Part shown: in pieces, positions 26,080-40,907 of the stretch | How positions within the stretch are numbered: the stretch's first letter is position 1 | How the letters are laid out: each line of letters starts with the position of its first letter | DNA from: Petrolisthes cinctipes | Taxonomy: Eukaryota > Arthropoda > Malacostraca > Decapoda > Porcellanidae | Reading direction: 5' to 3' | Length of the DNA: 64,000 nt | Assembly: GCA_033782935.1 (NCBI GenBank) | Contig: JAWQEG010000279.1 | Coordinates: 1,326,001-1,390,000 of the forward strand | The notes under the pieces: model-generated | What the model saw: only the letters and a program-made list of their open reading frames with translations | Databases searched by the model: none | What the model was told of the DNA's origin: nothing | Position numbers and translations under genes: made by a program

Positions 26080-29051
26080 ACGGAGTAGGCATGTACAGAC
26101 CGGTTCTGGGACCCCTAAATATCGAATTTTCGGGTGTTTTGGGACTGAATTTGAGATATCGACTTTTTGGCACCTAAAAGATCGATTTTTAGCATGTTTT
26201 TAGCCTATATTTTGAAAATATTCTAGCACTGTGTAGGCATGTACAGATTGCTTCTGGGACCCCAAAATATTGAATTTTCGGGTGTTTTGAGCCTGAATTT
26301 GAGATATAAACGGGTACTGAAGATACATGCACATATATTGACTTTGGGCACCTAAAATATCGATTTTCAGCATGTTTTGGGCCTGTATTTTGAAAATACT
26401 CTAACACTGAGTAGGCATGTACATATTGCTTCTGGGACCCCAAAATATTGAATTTTCGGGTGTTTTGAGCCTGAATTTGAGATATAAACGGGTACTGAAG
26501 ATGCATGCACATATCGACTTTTGTGCACCTAAAAGATCGATTTTCAGTATGTTTTGAGAATGTATTTTGAAAATACTCTAACACGGAGTAGGCATGTACA
26601 GACCGCTTCTGGGACCCCTAAATATCGAATTTTCGGGTGTTTTGGGACTGAATTTGAGATATCGACTTTTTGGCACCTAAAAGATCGATTTTTAGCATGT
26701 TTTTAGCCTATATTTTGAAAATATTCTAGCACTGAGTAGACATGTACAGATTGCTTCTGGGACCCCAAAATATTGAATTTTCGGGTGTTTTGAGCCTGAA
26801 TTTGAGATATAAACGGGTACAGAAGATACATGCACATATTGACTTTGGGCACCAAAAATATCGATTTTCAGCATGTTTTGGGCCTGAATTTTGAAAATAC
26901 TCTAACACGGAGTAGGCATGTACAGATCGCTTCTGGGACCCCAAAATATCGAATTTTCGGGTGTTTAGGGCCAGAATTTGAGATGCATGCACATATCGAC
27001 TTTTGGGCACCTAAAAGATCGATTTTCAGTATGTTTTTGGCCTGTATTTTGAAAATAATCTAACACGGAGTAGGCATGTACAGATACCTTCTGGGACCTC
27101 TAAATATCGAATTTTCGGGTGTTTTGGGACTGAATTTGAGATATCGATTTTTTGGCACCTAAAATGTCGATTTTTAGCATGTTTTTAGCCTATATTTTGA
27201 AAATATTCTAGCACTGTGTAGGCATGTACAGATTGCTTCTGGGACCCCAAATTATTGAATTTTCGGGTGTTTTGAGCCTGAATTTGAGATATAAACGGGT
27301 ACAGAAGATACATGCACATATTGACTTTTGGCATCTAAAATATCGATTTTCAGCATGTTTTGGGCCTGTATTTTGAAAATACTCTAACACTGAGTAGGCA
27401 TGTACAGATTGCTTCTGGGACCCCAAAATATTGAATTTTCGGGTGTTTTGAGCCTGAATTTGAGATATAAACGGGTACTGAAGATGCATGCACATATCGA
27501 CTTTTGTGCACCTAAAAGATCGATTTTCAGTATGTTTTGAGCATGTATTTTGAAAATACTCTAACACGGAGTAGGCATGTACAGACCGGTTCTGGGACCC
27601 CTAAATATCGAATTTTCGGGTGTTTTGGGACTGAATTTGAGATATCGACTTTTTGGCACCTAAAAGATCGATTTTTAGCATGTTTTTAGCCTATATTTTG
27701 AAAATATTCTAGCACTGTGTAGGCATGTACAGATTGCTTCTGGGACCCCAAAATATTGAATTTTCGGGTGTTTTGAGCCTGAATTTGAGATATAAACGGG
27801 TACTGAAGATACATGCACATATATTGACTTTGGGCACCTAAAATATCGATTTTCAGCATGTTTTGGGCCTGTATTTTGAAAATACTCTAACACTGAGTAG
27901 GCATGTACATATTGCTTCTGGGACCCCAAAATATTGAATTTTCGGGTGTTTTGAGCCTGAATTTGAGATATAAACGGGTACTGAAGATGCATGCACATAT
28001 CGACTTTTGTGCACCTAAAAGATCGATTTTCAGTATGTTTTGAGAATGTATTTTGAAAATACTCTAACACGGAGTAGGCATGTACAGACCGCTTCTGGGA
28101 CCCCTAAATATCGAATTTTCGGGTGTTTTGGGACTGAATTTGAGATATCGACTTTTTGGCACCTAAAAGATCGATTTTTAGCATGTTTTTAGCCTATATT
28201 TTGAAAATATTCTAGCACTGAGTAGACATGTACAGATTGCTTCTGGGACCCCAAAATATTGAATTTTCGGGTGTTTTGAGCCTGAATTTGAGATATAAAC
28301 GGGTACAGAAGATACATGCACATATTGACTTTGGGCACCAAAAATATCGATTTTCAGCATGTTTTGGGCCTGAATTTTGAAAATACTCTAACACGGAGTA
28401 GGCATGTACAGATCGCTTCTGGGACCCCAAAATATCGAATTTTCGGGTGTTTAGGGCCAGAATTTGAGATGCATGCACATATCGACTTTTGGGCACCTAA
28501 AAGATCGATTTTCAGTATGTTTTTGGCCTGTATTTTGAAAATAATCTAACACGGAGTAGGCATGTACAGATACCTTCTGGGACCTCTAAATATCGAATTT
28601 TCGGGTGTTTTGGGACTGAATTTGAGATATCGATTTTTTGGCACCTAAAATGTCGATTTTTAGCATGTTTTTAGCCTATATTTTGAAAATATTCTAGCAC
28701 TGTGTAGGCATGTACAGATTGCTTCTGGGACCCCAAATTATTGAATTTTCGGGTGTTTTGAGCCTGAATTTGAGATATAAACGGGTACAGAAGATACATG
28801 CACATATTGACTTTTGGCATCTAAAATATCGATTTTCAGCATGTTTTGGGCCTGTATTTTGAAAATACTCTAACACTGAGTAGGCATGTACAGATTGCTT
28901 CTGGGACCCCAAAATATTGAATTTTCGGGTGTTTTGAGCCTGAATTTGAGATATAAACGGGTACTGAAGATGCATGCACATATCGACTTTTGTGCACCTA
29001 AAAGATCGATTTTCAGTATGTTTTGAGCATGTATTTTGAAAATACTCTAAC
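26080..29051 (+). repeat. 1486-bp block in tandem duplicate
   Basis: Copies are about 26080-27565 and 27566-29051. CAGACCGGTTCTGGG occurs at about 26096 and 27582, TGTACATATTGCTTC at about 26419 and 27905, TTTGAGAATGTATTTTG at about 26553 and 28039, and CCCCAAATTATTG at about 27244 and 28730. The length is three trimers (1503) minus a 19-bp deletion plus a 2-bp TA insertion, which equals 1486. The duplication therefore occurred after both indels. Confidence 0.85.
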
Positions 29052-32000
29052 ACGAAGTAGGCATGTACAGATCGCTTCTGGGACCCCTAAATATCGAATT
29101 TTCGGGTGTTTTGGGACTGAATTTGAGATATCGACTTTTTGGCACCTAAAAGATCGATTTTTAGCATGTTTTTAGCCTATATTTTGAAAATATTCTAGCA
29201 CTTAGTAGGCATGTACAGATTGCTTCTGGGACCCCAAAATATTGAATTTTCGTGTGTTTTGAGCCTGAATTTGAGATATAAACGGGTACAGAAGATACAT
29301 GCACATATTGACTTTGGGCACCAAAAATATCGATTTTCAGCATGTTTTGGGCTGGAATTTTGAAAATACTCTAACACGGAGTAGGCATGTACAGATCGCT
29401 TCTGGGACCCCAAAATATCGAATTTTCGGGTGTTTAGGGCCAGAATTTGAGATATAAACGGGTACAGAAGATGCATGCACATATCGACTTTTGGGCACCT
29501 AAAGGATCGATTTTCAGTATGTTTTTGGCCTGTATTTTGAAAATACTCTAACACGAAGTAGGCATGCACAGATACCTTCTGGGAACTCTAAATATCGAAT
29601 TTTCGGGTGTTTTGGGACTGAATTTGAGATATCGATTTTTTGGCACCTACAATGTCGATTTTTAGCATGTTTTTAGCCTATATTTTGAAAATATTCTAGC
29701 ACTGTGTAGGCATGTACAGATTGCTTCTGGGACCCCAACATATTGAATTTTCGGGTGTTTTGAGCCTGAATTTGAGATATAAACGGGTACAGAAGATACA
29801 TGCACATATATTGACTTTGGGCATCTAAAATATCGATTTTCAGCATGTTTTGGGCCGGAATTTTGAAAATACTCTAACACTGAGTAGGCATGTACAGATC
29901 GCTTCTGGGACCCAAAAATATCGAATTTTCGGGTGTTTAGGGCCAGAATTTGAGATATAAACGGGTACAGAAGATGCATGCACATATCGACTTTTGGGCA
30001 CCTAAAGGATCGATTTTCAGTATGTTTTTGGCCTGTATTTTGAAAATACTCTAACACGAAGTAGGCATGCACAGATACCTTCTGGGACCTCTAAATATCG
30101 AATTTTCGGGTGTTTTGGGACTGAATTTGATATATCGATTTTTTGGCACCTACAATGTCGATTTTTAGCATGTTTTTAGCCTATATTTTGAAAATATTCT
30201 AGCACTGTGTAGGCATGTACAGATTGCTTCTGGGACCCCAAAATATTGAATTTTCGGGTGTTTTGAGCCTGAATTTGAGATATAAACGGGTACAGAAGAT
30301 ACATGCACATATATTGACTTTGGGCATCTAAAATATCGATTTTCAGCATGTTTTGGGCCTGTATTTTGAAAATACTCTAACACGGAGTAGGCATGTACAG
30401 ACCGCTTCTGGGACCCCTAAATATCGAATTTTCGGGTGTTTTGGGACTGAATTTGAGATATCGACTTTTTGGCACCTAAAAGATCGATTTTTAGCATGTT
30501 TTTAGCCTATATTTTGAAAATATTCTAGCACTGTGTAGGCATGTACAGATTGCTACTGGGACCCCAAAATATTGAATTTTCGGGTGTTTTGAGCCTGAAT
30601 TTGAGATATAAACGGGTACAGAAGATACATGCACATATATTGACTTTGGGCACCTAAAATATCGATTTTCAGCATGTTTTGGGCCTGTATTTTGAAAATA
30701 CTCTAACACTGAGTAGGCATGTACAGATTGCTTCTGGGACCCCAAAATATCGAATTTTCGGGTGTTTTGAGCCTGAATTTGAGATATAAACGGGTACTGA
30801 AGATGCATGCACATATCGACTTTTGTGCACCTAAAAGATCGATTTTCAGTATGTTTTGAGCATGTATTTTGAAAATACTCTAACACGGAGTAGGCATGTA
30901 CAGACCGCTTCTGGGACCCCTAAATATCGAATTTTCGGGTGTTTTTGTGGACTGAATTTGAGATATCGACTTTTTGGCACCTAAAAGATCGATTTTTAGC
31001 ATGTTTTTAGCCTATATTTTGAAAATATTCTAGCACTGTGTAGGCATGTACAGATTGCTTCTGGGACCCCAAAATATTGAATTTTCGGGTGTTTTGAGCC
31101 TGAATTTGAGATATAAACGGGTACAGAAGATACATGCACATATATTGACTTTGGGCATCTAAAATATCGATTTTCAGCATGTTTTGGGCCTGTATTTTGA
31201 AAATACTCTAACACTGAGTAGGCATGTACAGATTGCTTCTGGGACCCCAAAATATTGAATTTTCGGGTGTTTTGAGCCTGAATTTGAGATATGAACGGGT
31301 ACTGAAGATGCATGCACATATCGACTTTTGTGCACCTAAAAGATCGATTTTCAGTATGTTTTGAGCATGTATTTTGAAAATACTCTAACACGGAGTAGGC
31401 ATGTACAGATCGCTTCTGGGACCCCTAAATATCGAATTTTCGGGTGTTTTGGGACTGAATTTGAGATATGACTTTTTGGCACCTAAAAGATCGATTTTTA
31501 GCATGTTTTTAGCCTATATTTTGAAAATATTCTAGCACTGAGTAGGCATGTACAGATTGCTTCTGGGACCCCAAAATATTGAATTTTCGTGTGTTTTGAG
31601 CCTGAATTTGAGATATAAACGGGTACAGAAGATACATGCACATATTGACTTTGGGCACCAAAAATATCGATTTTCAGCATGTTTTGGGCCGGAATTTTGA
31701 AAATACTCTAACACGGAGTAGGCATGTACAGATCGCTTCTGGGACCCCAAAATATCGAATTTTCGGGTGTTTAGGGCCAGAATTTGAGATATAAACGGGT
31801 ACAGAAGATGCATGCACATATCGACTTTTGGGCACCTAAAGGATCGATTTTCAGTATGTTTTTGGCCTGTATTTTGAAAATACTCTAACACGAAGTAGGC
31901 ATGCACAGATACCTTCTGGGACCTCTAAATATCGAATTTTCGGGTGTTTTGGGACTGAATTTGAGATATCGATTTTTTGGCACCTACAATGTCGATTTTT

Positions 32001-35000
32001 AGCATGTTTTTAGCCTATATTTTGAAAATATTCTAGCACTGTGTAGGCATGTACAGATTGCTTCTGGGACCCCAAAATATTGAATTTTCGGGTGTTTTGA
32101 GCCTGAATTTGAGATATAAACGGGTACAGAAGATACATGCACATATATTGACTTTGGGCATCTAAAATATCGATTTTCAGCATGTTTTGGGCCTGTATTT
32201 TGAAAATACTCTAACACTGAGTAGGCATGTACAGATTGCTTCTGGGACCCCAAAATATTGAATTTTCGGGTGTTTTGAGCCTGAATTTGAGATATAAACG
32301 GGTACTGAAGATGCATGCACATATCGACTTTTGTGCACCTAAAAGATCGATTTTCAGTATGTTTTGAGCATGTATTTTGAAAATACTCTAACACGGAGTA
32401 GGCATGTACAGACCGCTTCTGGGACCCCTAAATATCGAATTTTCGGGTGTTTTGGGACTGAATTTGAGATATCGACTTTTTGGCACCTAAAAGATCGATT
32501 TTTAGCATGTTTTTAGCCTATATTTTGAAAATATTCTAGCACTGTGTAGGCATGTACAGATTGCTTCTGGGACCCCAAAATATTGAATTTTCGGGTGTTT
32601 TGAGCCTGAATTTGAGATATAAACGGGTACAGAAGATACATGCACATAATATATTGACTTTGGGCACCTAAAATATCGATTTTCAGCATGTTTTGGGCCT
32701 GTATTTTGAAAATACTCTAACACTGAGTAGGCATGTACAGATTGCTTCTGGGACCCCAAAATATTGAATTTTCGGGTGTTTTGAGCCTGAATTTGAGATA
32801 TAAACGGGTACTGAAGATGCATGCACATATCGACTTTTGTGCACCTAAAAGATCGATTTTCAGTATGTTTTGAGCATGTATTTTGAAAATACTCTAACAC
32901 GGAGTAGGCATGTACAGACCGCTTCTGGGACCCCTAAATATCGAATTTTCGGGTGTTTTGGGACTGAATTTGAGATATCGACTTTTTGGCACCTAAAAGA
33001 TCGATTTTTAGCATGTTTTTAGCCTATATTTTGAAAATATTCTAGCACTGTGTAGGCATGTACAGATTGCTTCTGGGACCCCAAAATATTGAATTTTCGG
33101 GTGTTTTGAGCCTGAATTTGAGATATAAACGGGTACAGAAGATACATGCACATATATTGACTTTGGGCACCTAAAATATCGATTTTCAGCATGTTTTGGG
33201 CCTGTATTTTGAAAATACTCTAACACTGAGTAGGCATGTACAGATTGCTTCTGGGACCCCAAAATATTGAATTTTCGGGTGTTTTGAGCCTGAATTTGAG
33301 ATATAAACGGGTACTGAAGATGCATGCACATATCGACTTTTGTGCACCTAAAAGATCGATTTTCAGTATGTTTTGAGCATGTATTTTGAAAATACTCTAA
33401 CACGGAGTAGGCATGTACAGATCGCTTCTGGGACCCCTAAATATCGAATTTTCGGGTGTTTTGGGACTGAATTTGAGATATGACTTTTTTTTCACCTAAA
33501 AGATCGATTTTTAGCATGTTTTTAGCCTATATTTTGAAAATATTCTAGCACTGAGTAGACATGTACAGATTGCTTCTGGGACCCCAAAATATTGAATTTT
33601 CGGGTGTTTTGAGCCTGAATTTGAGATATAAACGGGTACAGAAGATACATGCACATATTGACTTTGGGCACCAAAAATATCGATTTTCAGCATGTTTTGG
33701 GCCTGAATTTTGAAAATACTCTAACACGGATAGGCATGTACAGATCGCTTCTGGGACCCCAAAATATCGAATTTTCGGGTGTTTAGGGCCAGAATTTGAG
33801 ATATAAACGGGTACAGAAGATGCATGCACATATCGACTTTTGTGCACCTAACTGATCGATTTTCAGTATGTTTTAGGCCTGTATTTTGAAAATACTTTAA
33901 CACTGAGTAGGCATGCACAGATACCTTCTGGGACCTCTAAATATCGAATTTTCGGGTGTTTTGGGACTGAATTTAAGATATTGATTTTTTGGCACCTAAA
34001 ATGTCGATTTTTAGCATGTTTTTAGCTTATATTTTGAAAATATTCTAGCACTGTGTAGACATGTACAGATTGCTTCTGGGACCCCAAAATATTGAATTTT
34101 CGGGTGTTTTGAGCCTGAATTTGAGATATAAACGGGTACAGAAGATACATGCACATATTGACTTTGGGCACCAAAAATATCGATTTTCAGCATGTTTTGG
34201 GCCTGAATTTTGAAAATACTCTAACACGGAAAGGCATGTACAGATCGCTTCGGGGACCCCAAAATATCGAATTTTCGGGTGTTTAGGGCCAGAATTTGAG
34301 ATATAAACGGGTACAGAAGATGCATGCACATATCGACTTTTGGGCACCTAAAAAATCGATTTTCAGTATGTTTTTGGCCTGTATTTTGAAAATACTCTAA
34401 CACGGAGTAGGCATGTACAGATACCTTCTGGGACCTCTAAATATCGAATTTTCGGGTGTTTTGGGACTGAATTTGAGATATCGACTTTTTGTCACCTAAA
34501 AGATCGATTTTTAGCATGTTTTTAGCCTATATTTTGAAAATATTCTAGCACTGAGTAGGCATGTACAGATTGCTTCTGGGACCCCAAAATATTGAATTTT
34601 CGGGTGTTTCGAGCCTGAATTTGAGATATAAACGGGTACAGAAGATACATGCACATATATTGACTTTGGGCATCTAAAATATCGATTTTCAGCATGTTTT
34701 TGGCCTGTATTTTGAAAATACTCTAACACTGAGTAGGCATGTACAGATTGCTTCTGGGACCCCAAAATATTGAATTTTCGGGTGTTTTGAGCCTGAATTT
34801 GAGATATAAACGGGTACTGAAGATGCATGCACATATCGACTTTTGTGCACCTAAAAGATCGATTTTCAGTATGTTTTGAGCATGTATTTTGAAAATACTC
34901 TAACACGGAGTAGGCATGTACAGACCGCTTCTGGGACCCCTAAATATCGAATTTTCGGGTGTTTTGGGACTGAATTTGAGATATCGACTTTTTGGCACCT

Positions 35001-36909
35001 AAAAGATCGATTTTTAGCATGTTTTTAGCCTATATTTTGAAAATATTCTAGCACTGTGTAGGCATGTACAGATTGCTTCTGGGACCCCAAAATATTGAAT
35101 TTTCGGGTGTTTTGAGCCTGAATTTGAGATATAAACGGGTACAGAAGATACATGCACATATATTGACTTTGGGCACCTAAAATATCGATTTTCAGCATGT
35201 TTTGGGCCTGTATTTTGAAAATACTCTAACACTGAGTAGGCATGTACAGATTGCTTCTGGGACCCCAAAATATTGAATTTTCGGGTGTTTTGAGCCTGAA
35301 TTTGAGATATAAACGGGTACTGAAGATGCATGCACATATCGACTTTTGTGCACCTAAAAGATCGATTTTCAGTATGTTTTGAGCATGTATTTTGAAAATA
35401 CTCTAACACGGAGTAGGCATGTACAGATCGCTTCTGGGACCCCTAAATATCGAATTTTCGGGTGTTTTGGGACTGAATTTGAGATATGACTTTTTTTTCA
35501 CCTAAAAGATCGATTTTTAGCATGTTTTTAGCCCTTATTTTGAAAATATTCTAGCACTGAGTAGACATGTACAGATTGCTTCTGGGACCCCAAAATAATG
35601 AATTTTCGGGTGTTTTGAGCCTGAATTTGAGATATAAACGGGTACAGAAGATACATGCACATATTGACTTTGGGCACCAAAAATATCGATTTTCAGCATG
35701 TTTTGGGCCTGAATTTTGAAAATACTCTAACACGGATAGGCATGTACAGATCGCTTCTGGGACCCCAAAATATCGAATTTTCGGGTGTTTAGGGCCAGAA
35801 TTTGAGATATAAACGGGTACAGAAGATGCATGCACATATCGACTTTTGGGCACCTAAAAGATCGATTTTCAGTATGTTTTTGGCCTGTATTTTGAAAATA
35901 CTCTAACACGGAGTAGGCATGTACAGATACCTTCTGGGACCTCTAAATATCGAATTTTCGGGTGTTTTGGGACTGAATTTGAGATATCGACTTTTTGGCA
36001 CCTAAAAGATCGATTTTTAGCATGTTTTTAGCCTATATTTTGAAAATATTCTAGCACTGAGTAGGCATGTACAGATTGCTTCTGGGACCCCAAAATATTG
36101 AATTTTCGGGTGTTTCGAGCCTGAATTTGAGATATAAACGGGTACAGAAGATACATGCACATATTGACTTTGGGCACCAAAAATATCGATTTTCAGCATG
36201 TTTTGGGCCTGAATTTTGAAAATACACTAACACGGAGTAGGCATGTACAGATCGCTTCTGGGACCCCAAAATATCGAATTTTCGGGTGTTTAGGGCCAGA
36301 ATTTGAGATATAAATGGGTACAGAAGATGCATGCACATATCGACTTTTGTGCACCTAAAAGATCGATTTTCAGTATGTTTTAGGTCTGTATTTTGAAAAT
36401 ACTCTAACACGGAGTAGACATGCACAGATACCTTCTGGGACCTCTAAATATCGAATTTTCGGGTGTTTTGGGACTGAATTTGAGATATCGATTTTTTGGC
36501 ACCTAAAATGTCGATTTTTAGCATATTTTTAGCCTATATTTTGAAAATATTCTAGCACTGTGTAGGCATGTACAGATTGCTTCTGGGAACCCAAAATATT
36601 GAATTTTCGGGTGTTTTGAGCCTAAATTTGAGATATAAACGGGTACAGAAGATACATGCACATATTGAGTTTGGGCATCTAAAATATCGATTTTCAGCAT
36701 GTTTTGGGCCTGTACTTTGAAAATACTCTAACACTGAGTAGGCATGTACAGATTGCTTCTGGGACCCCAAAATATTGAATTTTCGGGTGTTTTGAGCCTG
36801 AATTTGACATATAAACGGGTACTGAAGATGCATGCACATATCGACTTTTGTGCACCTAAAAGATCGATTTTCAGTATGTTTTGAGCATGTATTTTGAAAA
36901 TACTCTAAC
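29052..36909 (+). repeat. 503-bp-type HOR region with overlapping 2337-, 2006- and 1506-bp duplications
   Basis: Many trimers here are 503 bp because B carries CATATATTGAC. One unit at about 32.65 kb is longer (CATAATATATTGAC). Offsets of shared private variants include 2337 bp (29.1-30.1 with 31.4-32.4 kb, for example CGTGTGTTTTGAGCC and CCTAAAGGATCG), 2006 bp (around 33.0-34.0 with 35.0-36.0 kb, for example GATATGACTTTTTTTTCACC) and 1506 bp (34.2-34.6 with 35.7-36.1 kb, for example GTGTTTCGAGCC). ACAGACCGCTTC is common here. No unique sequence was found. Confidence 0.78.
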
Positions 36910-39900
36910 ACGAAGTAGGCATGTACAGATCGCTTCTGGGACCCCTAAATATCGAATTTCCGGGTGTTTTGGGATTGAATTTGAGATATCGACTTTTTGG
37001 CACCTAAAAGATCGATTTTTAGCATGTTTTTAGCCTATATTTTGAAAATATTCTAGCACTGAGTAGGCATGTACAGATTGCTTCTGGGACCCCAAAATAT
37101 TGAATTTTCGGGTATTTTGAGCCTGAATTTAAGATATAAACGGGTACAGAAGATACATGCACATATTGACTTTGGGCACCAAAAATATCGATTTTCAGCA
37201 TGTTTTGGGCCTGAATTTTGAAAATACTCTAACACGGAGTAGGCATGTACAGATCGCTTCTGGGACCCCAAAATATCGAATTTTCGGGTGTTTAGGGCCA
37301 GAAATTGAGATATAAACGGGTACAGAAGATGCATGCACATATCGACTTTTGGGCACCTAAAAGATCGATTTTCAGTATGTTTTTGGCCTGTATTTTGAAA
37401 ATACTCTAACACGGAGTAGGCATGTACAGATACATTCTGGGACCTCTAAATATCGAATTTTCGGGAGTTTTGGGACTGAATTTTGAGATATCGATTTTTT
37501 GGCACCTAAAATGTCGATTTTTAGCATGTTTTTAGCCTATATTTTGAAAATATTCTAGCACTGTGTAGGCATGTACAGATTGCTTCTGGGACCCCAAAAT
37601 ATTGAATTTTCGGGTGTTTTGAGCCTGAATTTGAGATATAAACGGGTACAGAAGATACATGCACATATTGACTTTGGGCATCTAAAATATCGATTTTCGG
37701 CATGTTTTGGGCCTGTATTTTTAAAATACTCTAACACTAAGTAGGCATGTACATATTGCTTCTGGGACCCCAAAATATTGAATTTTCGGGTGTTTTGAGC
37801 CTGAATTTGAAATATAAACGGGTACTGAAGATGCATGCACATATCGACTTTTGTGCACCTAAAAGATCGATTTTCAGTATGTTTTGAGCATGTATTTTGA
37901 AAATACTCTAACACGGAGTAGGCATGTACAGATCGCTTCTGGGACCCCTAAATATCGAATTTTCGGGTGTTTTGGGACTGAATTTGAGAAATCGACTTTT
38001 TGGCACCTAAAAGATCGATTTTTAGCATGTTTTTAGCCTATATTTTGAAAATATTCTAGCACTGAGTAGGCATGTACAGATTGCTTCTGGGACCCCAAAA
38101 TATTGAATTTTCGGGTGTTTTGAGCCTGAATTTGAGATATAAACGGGTACAGATTGCACATATTGACTTTGGGTACCAAAAATATCGATTTTCAGCATGT
38201 TTTAGGCCTGAATTTTGAAAATACTCTAACACGGAGTAGGCATGTACAGATCGCTTCTGGGACCCCAAAATATCGAATTTTCTGGTGTTTAGGGCCAGAA
38301 TTTGAGATATAAACGGGTACAGAAGATGCATGCACATATCGACTTTTGGGCACCTAAAAGATCGATTTTCAGTATGTTTTTGGCCTGTATTTTGAAAATA
38401 CTCTAACACGGAGTAGGCATGTACAGATACCTTCTGGGACCTCTAAATATCGAATTTTCGGGTGTTTTGGGACTGAATTTGAGATATCGATTTTTTGGCA
38501 CCTAAAATGTCGATTTTTAGCATGTTTTTAGCCTATATTTTGAAAATATTCTAGCACTGTGTAGGCATGTACAGATTGCTTCTGGGACCCCAAAATATTG
38601 AATTTTAGGGTGTTTTGAGCCTGAATTTGAGATATAAACGGGTACAGAAGATACATGCACATTTTGACTTTGGGCATCTAAAATATCGATTTTCAGCATG
38701 TTTTGGGCCTGTATTTTGAAAATACTCTAACACTGAGTAGGCATGTACAGATTGCTTCTGGGACCCCAAAATATTGAATTTTCGGGTGTTTTGAGCCTGA
38801 ATTTGAGATATAAACGGGTACTGAAGATACATGCACATATCGACTTTTGTGCACCTAAAAGATCGATTTTCAGTATGTTTTGAGCATGAATTTTGAAAAT
38901 ACTCTAACACGGAGTAGGCATGTACAGATCGCTTCTGGGACCCCTAAATATCGAATTTCCGGGTGTTTTGGGACTGAATTTGAGATATCGACTTTTTGGC
39001 ACCTAAAAGATCGATTTTTAGCATGTTTTTAGCCTATATTTTGAAAATATTCTAGCACTGAGTAGGCATGTACAGATTGCTTCTGGGACCCCAAAATATT
39101 GAATTTTCGGGTGTTTTGAGCCTGAATTTAAGATATAAACGGGTACAGAAGATACATGCACATATTGACTTTGGGCACCAAAAATATCGATTTTCAGCAT
39201 GTTTTGGGCCTGAATTTTGAAAATACTCTAACACGGAGTAGGCATGTACAGATCGCTTCTGGGACCCCAAAATATCGAATTTTCGGGTGTTTAGGGCCAG
39301 AAATTGAGATATAAACGGGTACAGAAGATGCATGCACATATCGACTTTTGGGCACCTAAAAGATCGATTTTCAGTATGTTTTTGGCCTGTATTTTGAAAA
39401 TACTCTAACACGGAGTAGGCATGTACAGATACATTCTGGGACCTCTAAATATCGAATTTTCGGGAGTTTTGGGACTGAATTTTGAGATATCGATTTTTTG
39501 GCACCTAAAATGTCGATTTTTAGCATGTTTTTAGCCTATATTTTGAAAATATTCTAGCACTGTGTAGGCATGTACAGATTGCTTCTGGGACCCCAAAATA
39601 TTGAATTTTCGGGTGTTTTGAGCCTGAATTTGAGATATAAACGGGTACAGAAGATACATGCACATATTGACTTTGGGCATCTAAAATATCGATTTTCGGC
39701 ATGTTTTGGGCCTGTATTTTTAAAATACTCTAACACTAAGTAGGCATGTACATATTGCTTCTGGGACCCCAAAATATTGAATTTTCGGGTGTTTTGAGCC
39801 TGAATTTGAAATATAAACGGGTACTGAAGATGCATGCACATATCGACTTTTGTGCACCTAAAAGATCGATTTTCAGTATGTTTTGAGCATGTATTTTGAA

Positions 39901-40907
39901 AATACTCTAACACGGAGTAGGCATGTACAGATCGCTTCTGGGACCCCTAAATATCGAATTTTCGGGTGTTTTGGGACTGAATTTGAGATATCGACTTTTT
40001 GGCACCTAAAAGATCGATTTTTAGCATGTTTTTAGCCTATATTTTGAAAATATTCTAGCACTGAGTAGGCATGTACAGATTGCTTCTGGGACCCCAAAAT
40101 ATTGAATTTTCGGATGTTTTGAGCCTGAATTTGAGATATAAACGGGTACAGATTGCACATATTGACTTTGGGTACCAAAAATATCGATTTTCAGCATGTT
40201 TTAGGCCTGAATTTTGAAAATACTCTAACACGGATTAGGCATGTACAGATCGCTTCTGGGACCCCAAAATATCGAATTTTCTGGTGTTTAGGGCCAGAAT
40301 TTGAGATATAAACGGGTACAGAAGATGCATGCACATATCGACTTTTGGGCACCTAAAAGATCGATTTTCAGTATGTTTTTGGCCTGTATTTTGAAAATAC
40401 TCTAACACGGAGTAGGCATGTACAGATACCTTCTGGGACCTCTAAATATCGAATTTTCGGGTGTTTTGGGACTGAATTTGAGATATCGATTTTTTGGCAC
40501 CTAAAATGTCGATTTTTAGCATGTTTTTAGCCTATATTTTGAAAATATTCTAGCACTGTGTAGGCATGTACAGATTGCTTCTGGGACCCCAAAATATTGA
40601 ATTTTAGGGTGTTTTGAGCCTGAATTTGAGATATAAACGGGTACAGAAGATACATGCACATTTTGACTTTGGGCATCTAAAATATCGATTTTCAGCATGT
40701 TTTGGGCCTGTATTTTGAAAAAACTCTAACACTGAGTAGGCATGTACAGATTGCTTCTGGGACCCCAAAATATTGAATTTTCGGGTGTTTTGAGCCTGAA
40801 TTTGAGATATAAACGGGTACTGAAGATACATGCACATATCGACTTTTGTGCACCTAAAAGATCGATTTTCAGTATGTTTTGAGCATGAATTTTGAAAATA
40901 CTCTAAC
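36910..40907 (+). repeat. 1999-bp block in tandem duplicate
   Basis: Copies are about 36910-38908 and 38909-40907. The variant CGAATTTCCGGGTG recurs at about 36955, 38954 and 40953, exactly 1999 bp apart. Other shared marks are CGGGAGTTTTGGGACTG with an extra T in AATTTTGAGATAT (37482, 39481), GGGTACAGATTGCAC (a 6-bp deletion, 38146 and 40145), GAATTTTAGGGTG, CACATTTTGAC and GAGCATGAATTTTG. The length is four trimers (2004) minus 6 plus 1. Confidence 0.87.

Noticed and set aside
4201..28549. Small plus-strand ORFs of 69-82 codons in the array
   Set aside because: They are also satellite readings, found only where an indel removes a stop. The same monomers without the indel are closed.
33480..33500. 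T-run GACTTTTTTTTCACC (also near 35490) as a possible terminator or insertion scar
   Set aside because: It is a small substitution/slippage variant of GACTTTTTGGCACC, copied by the 2006-bp duplication.
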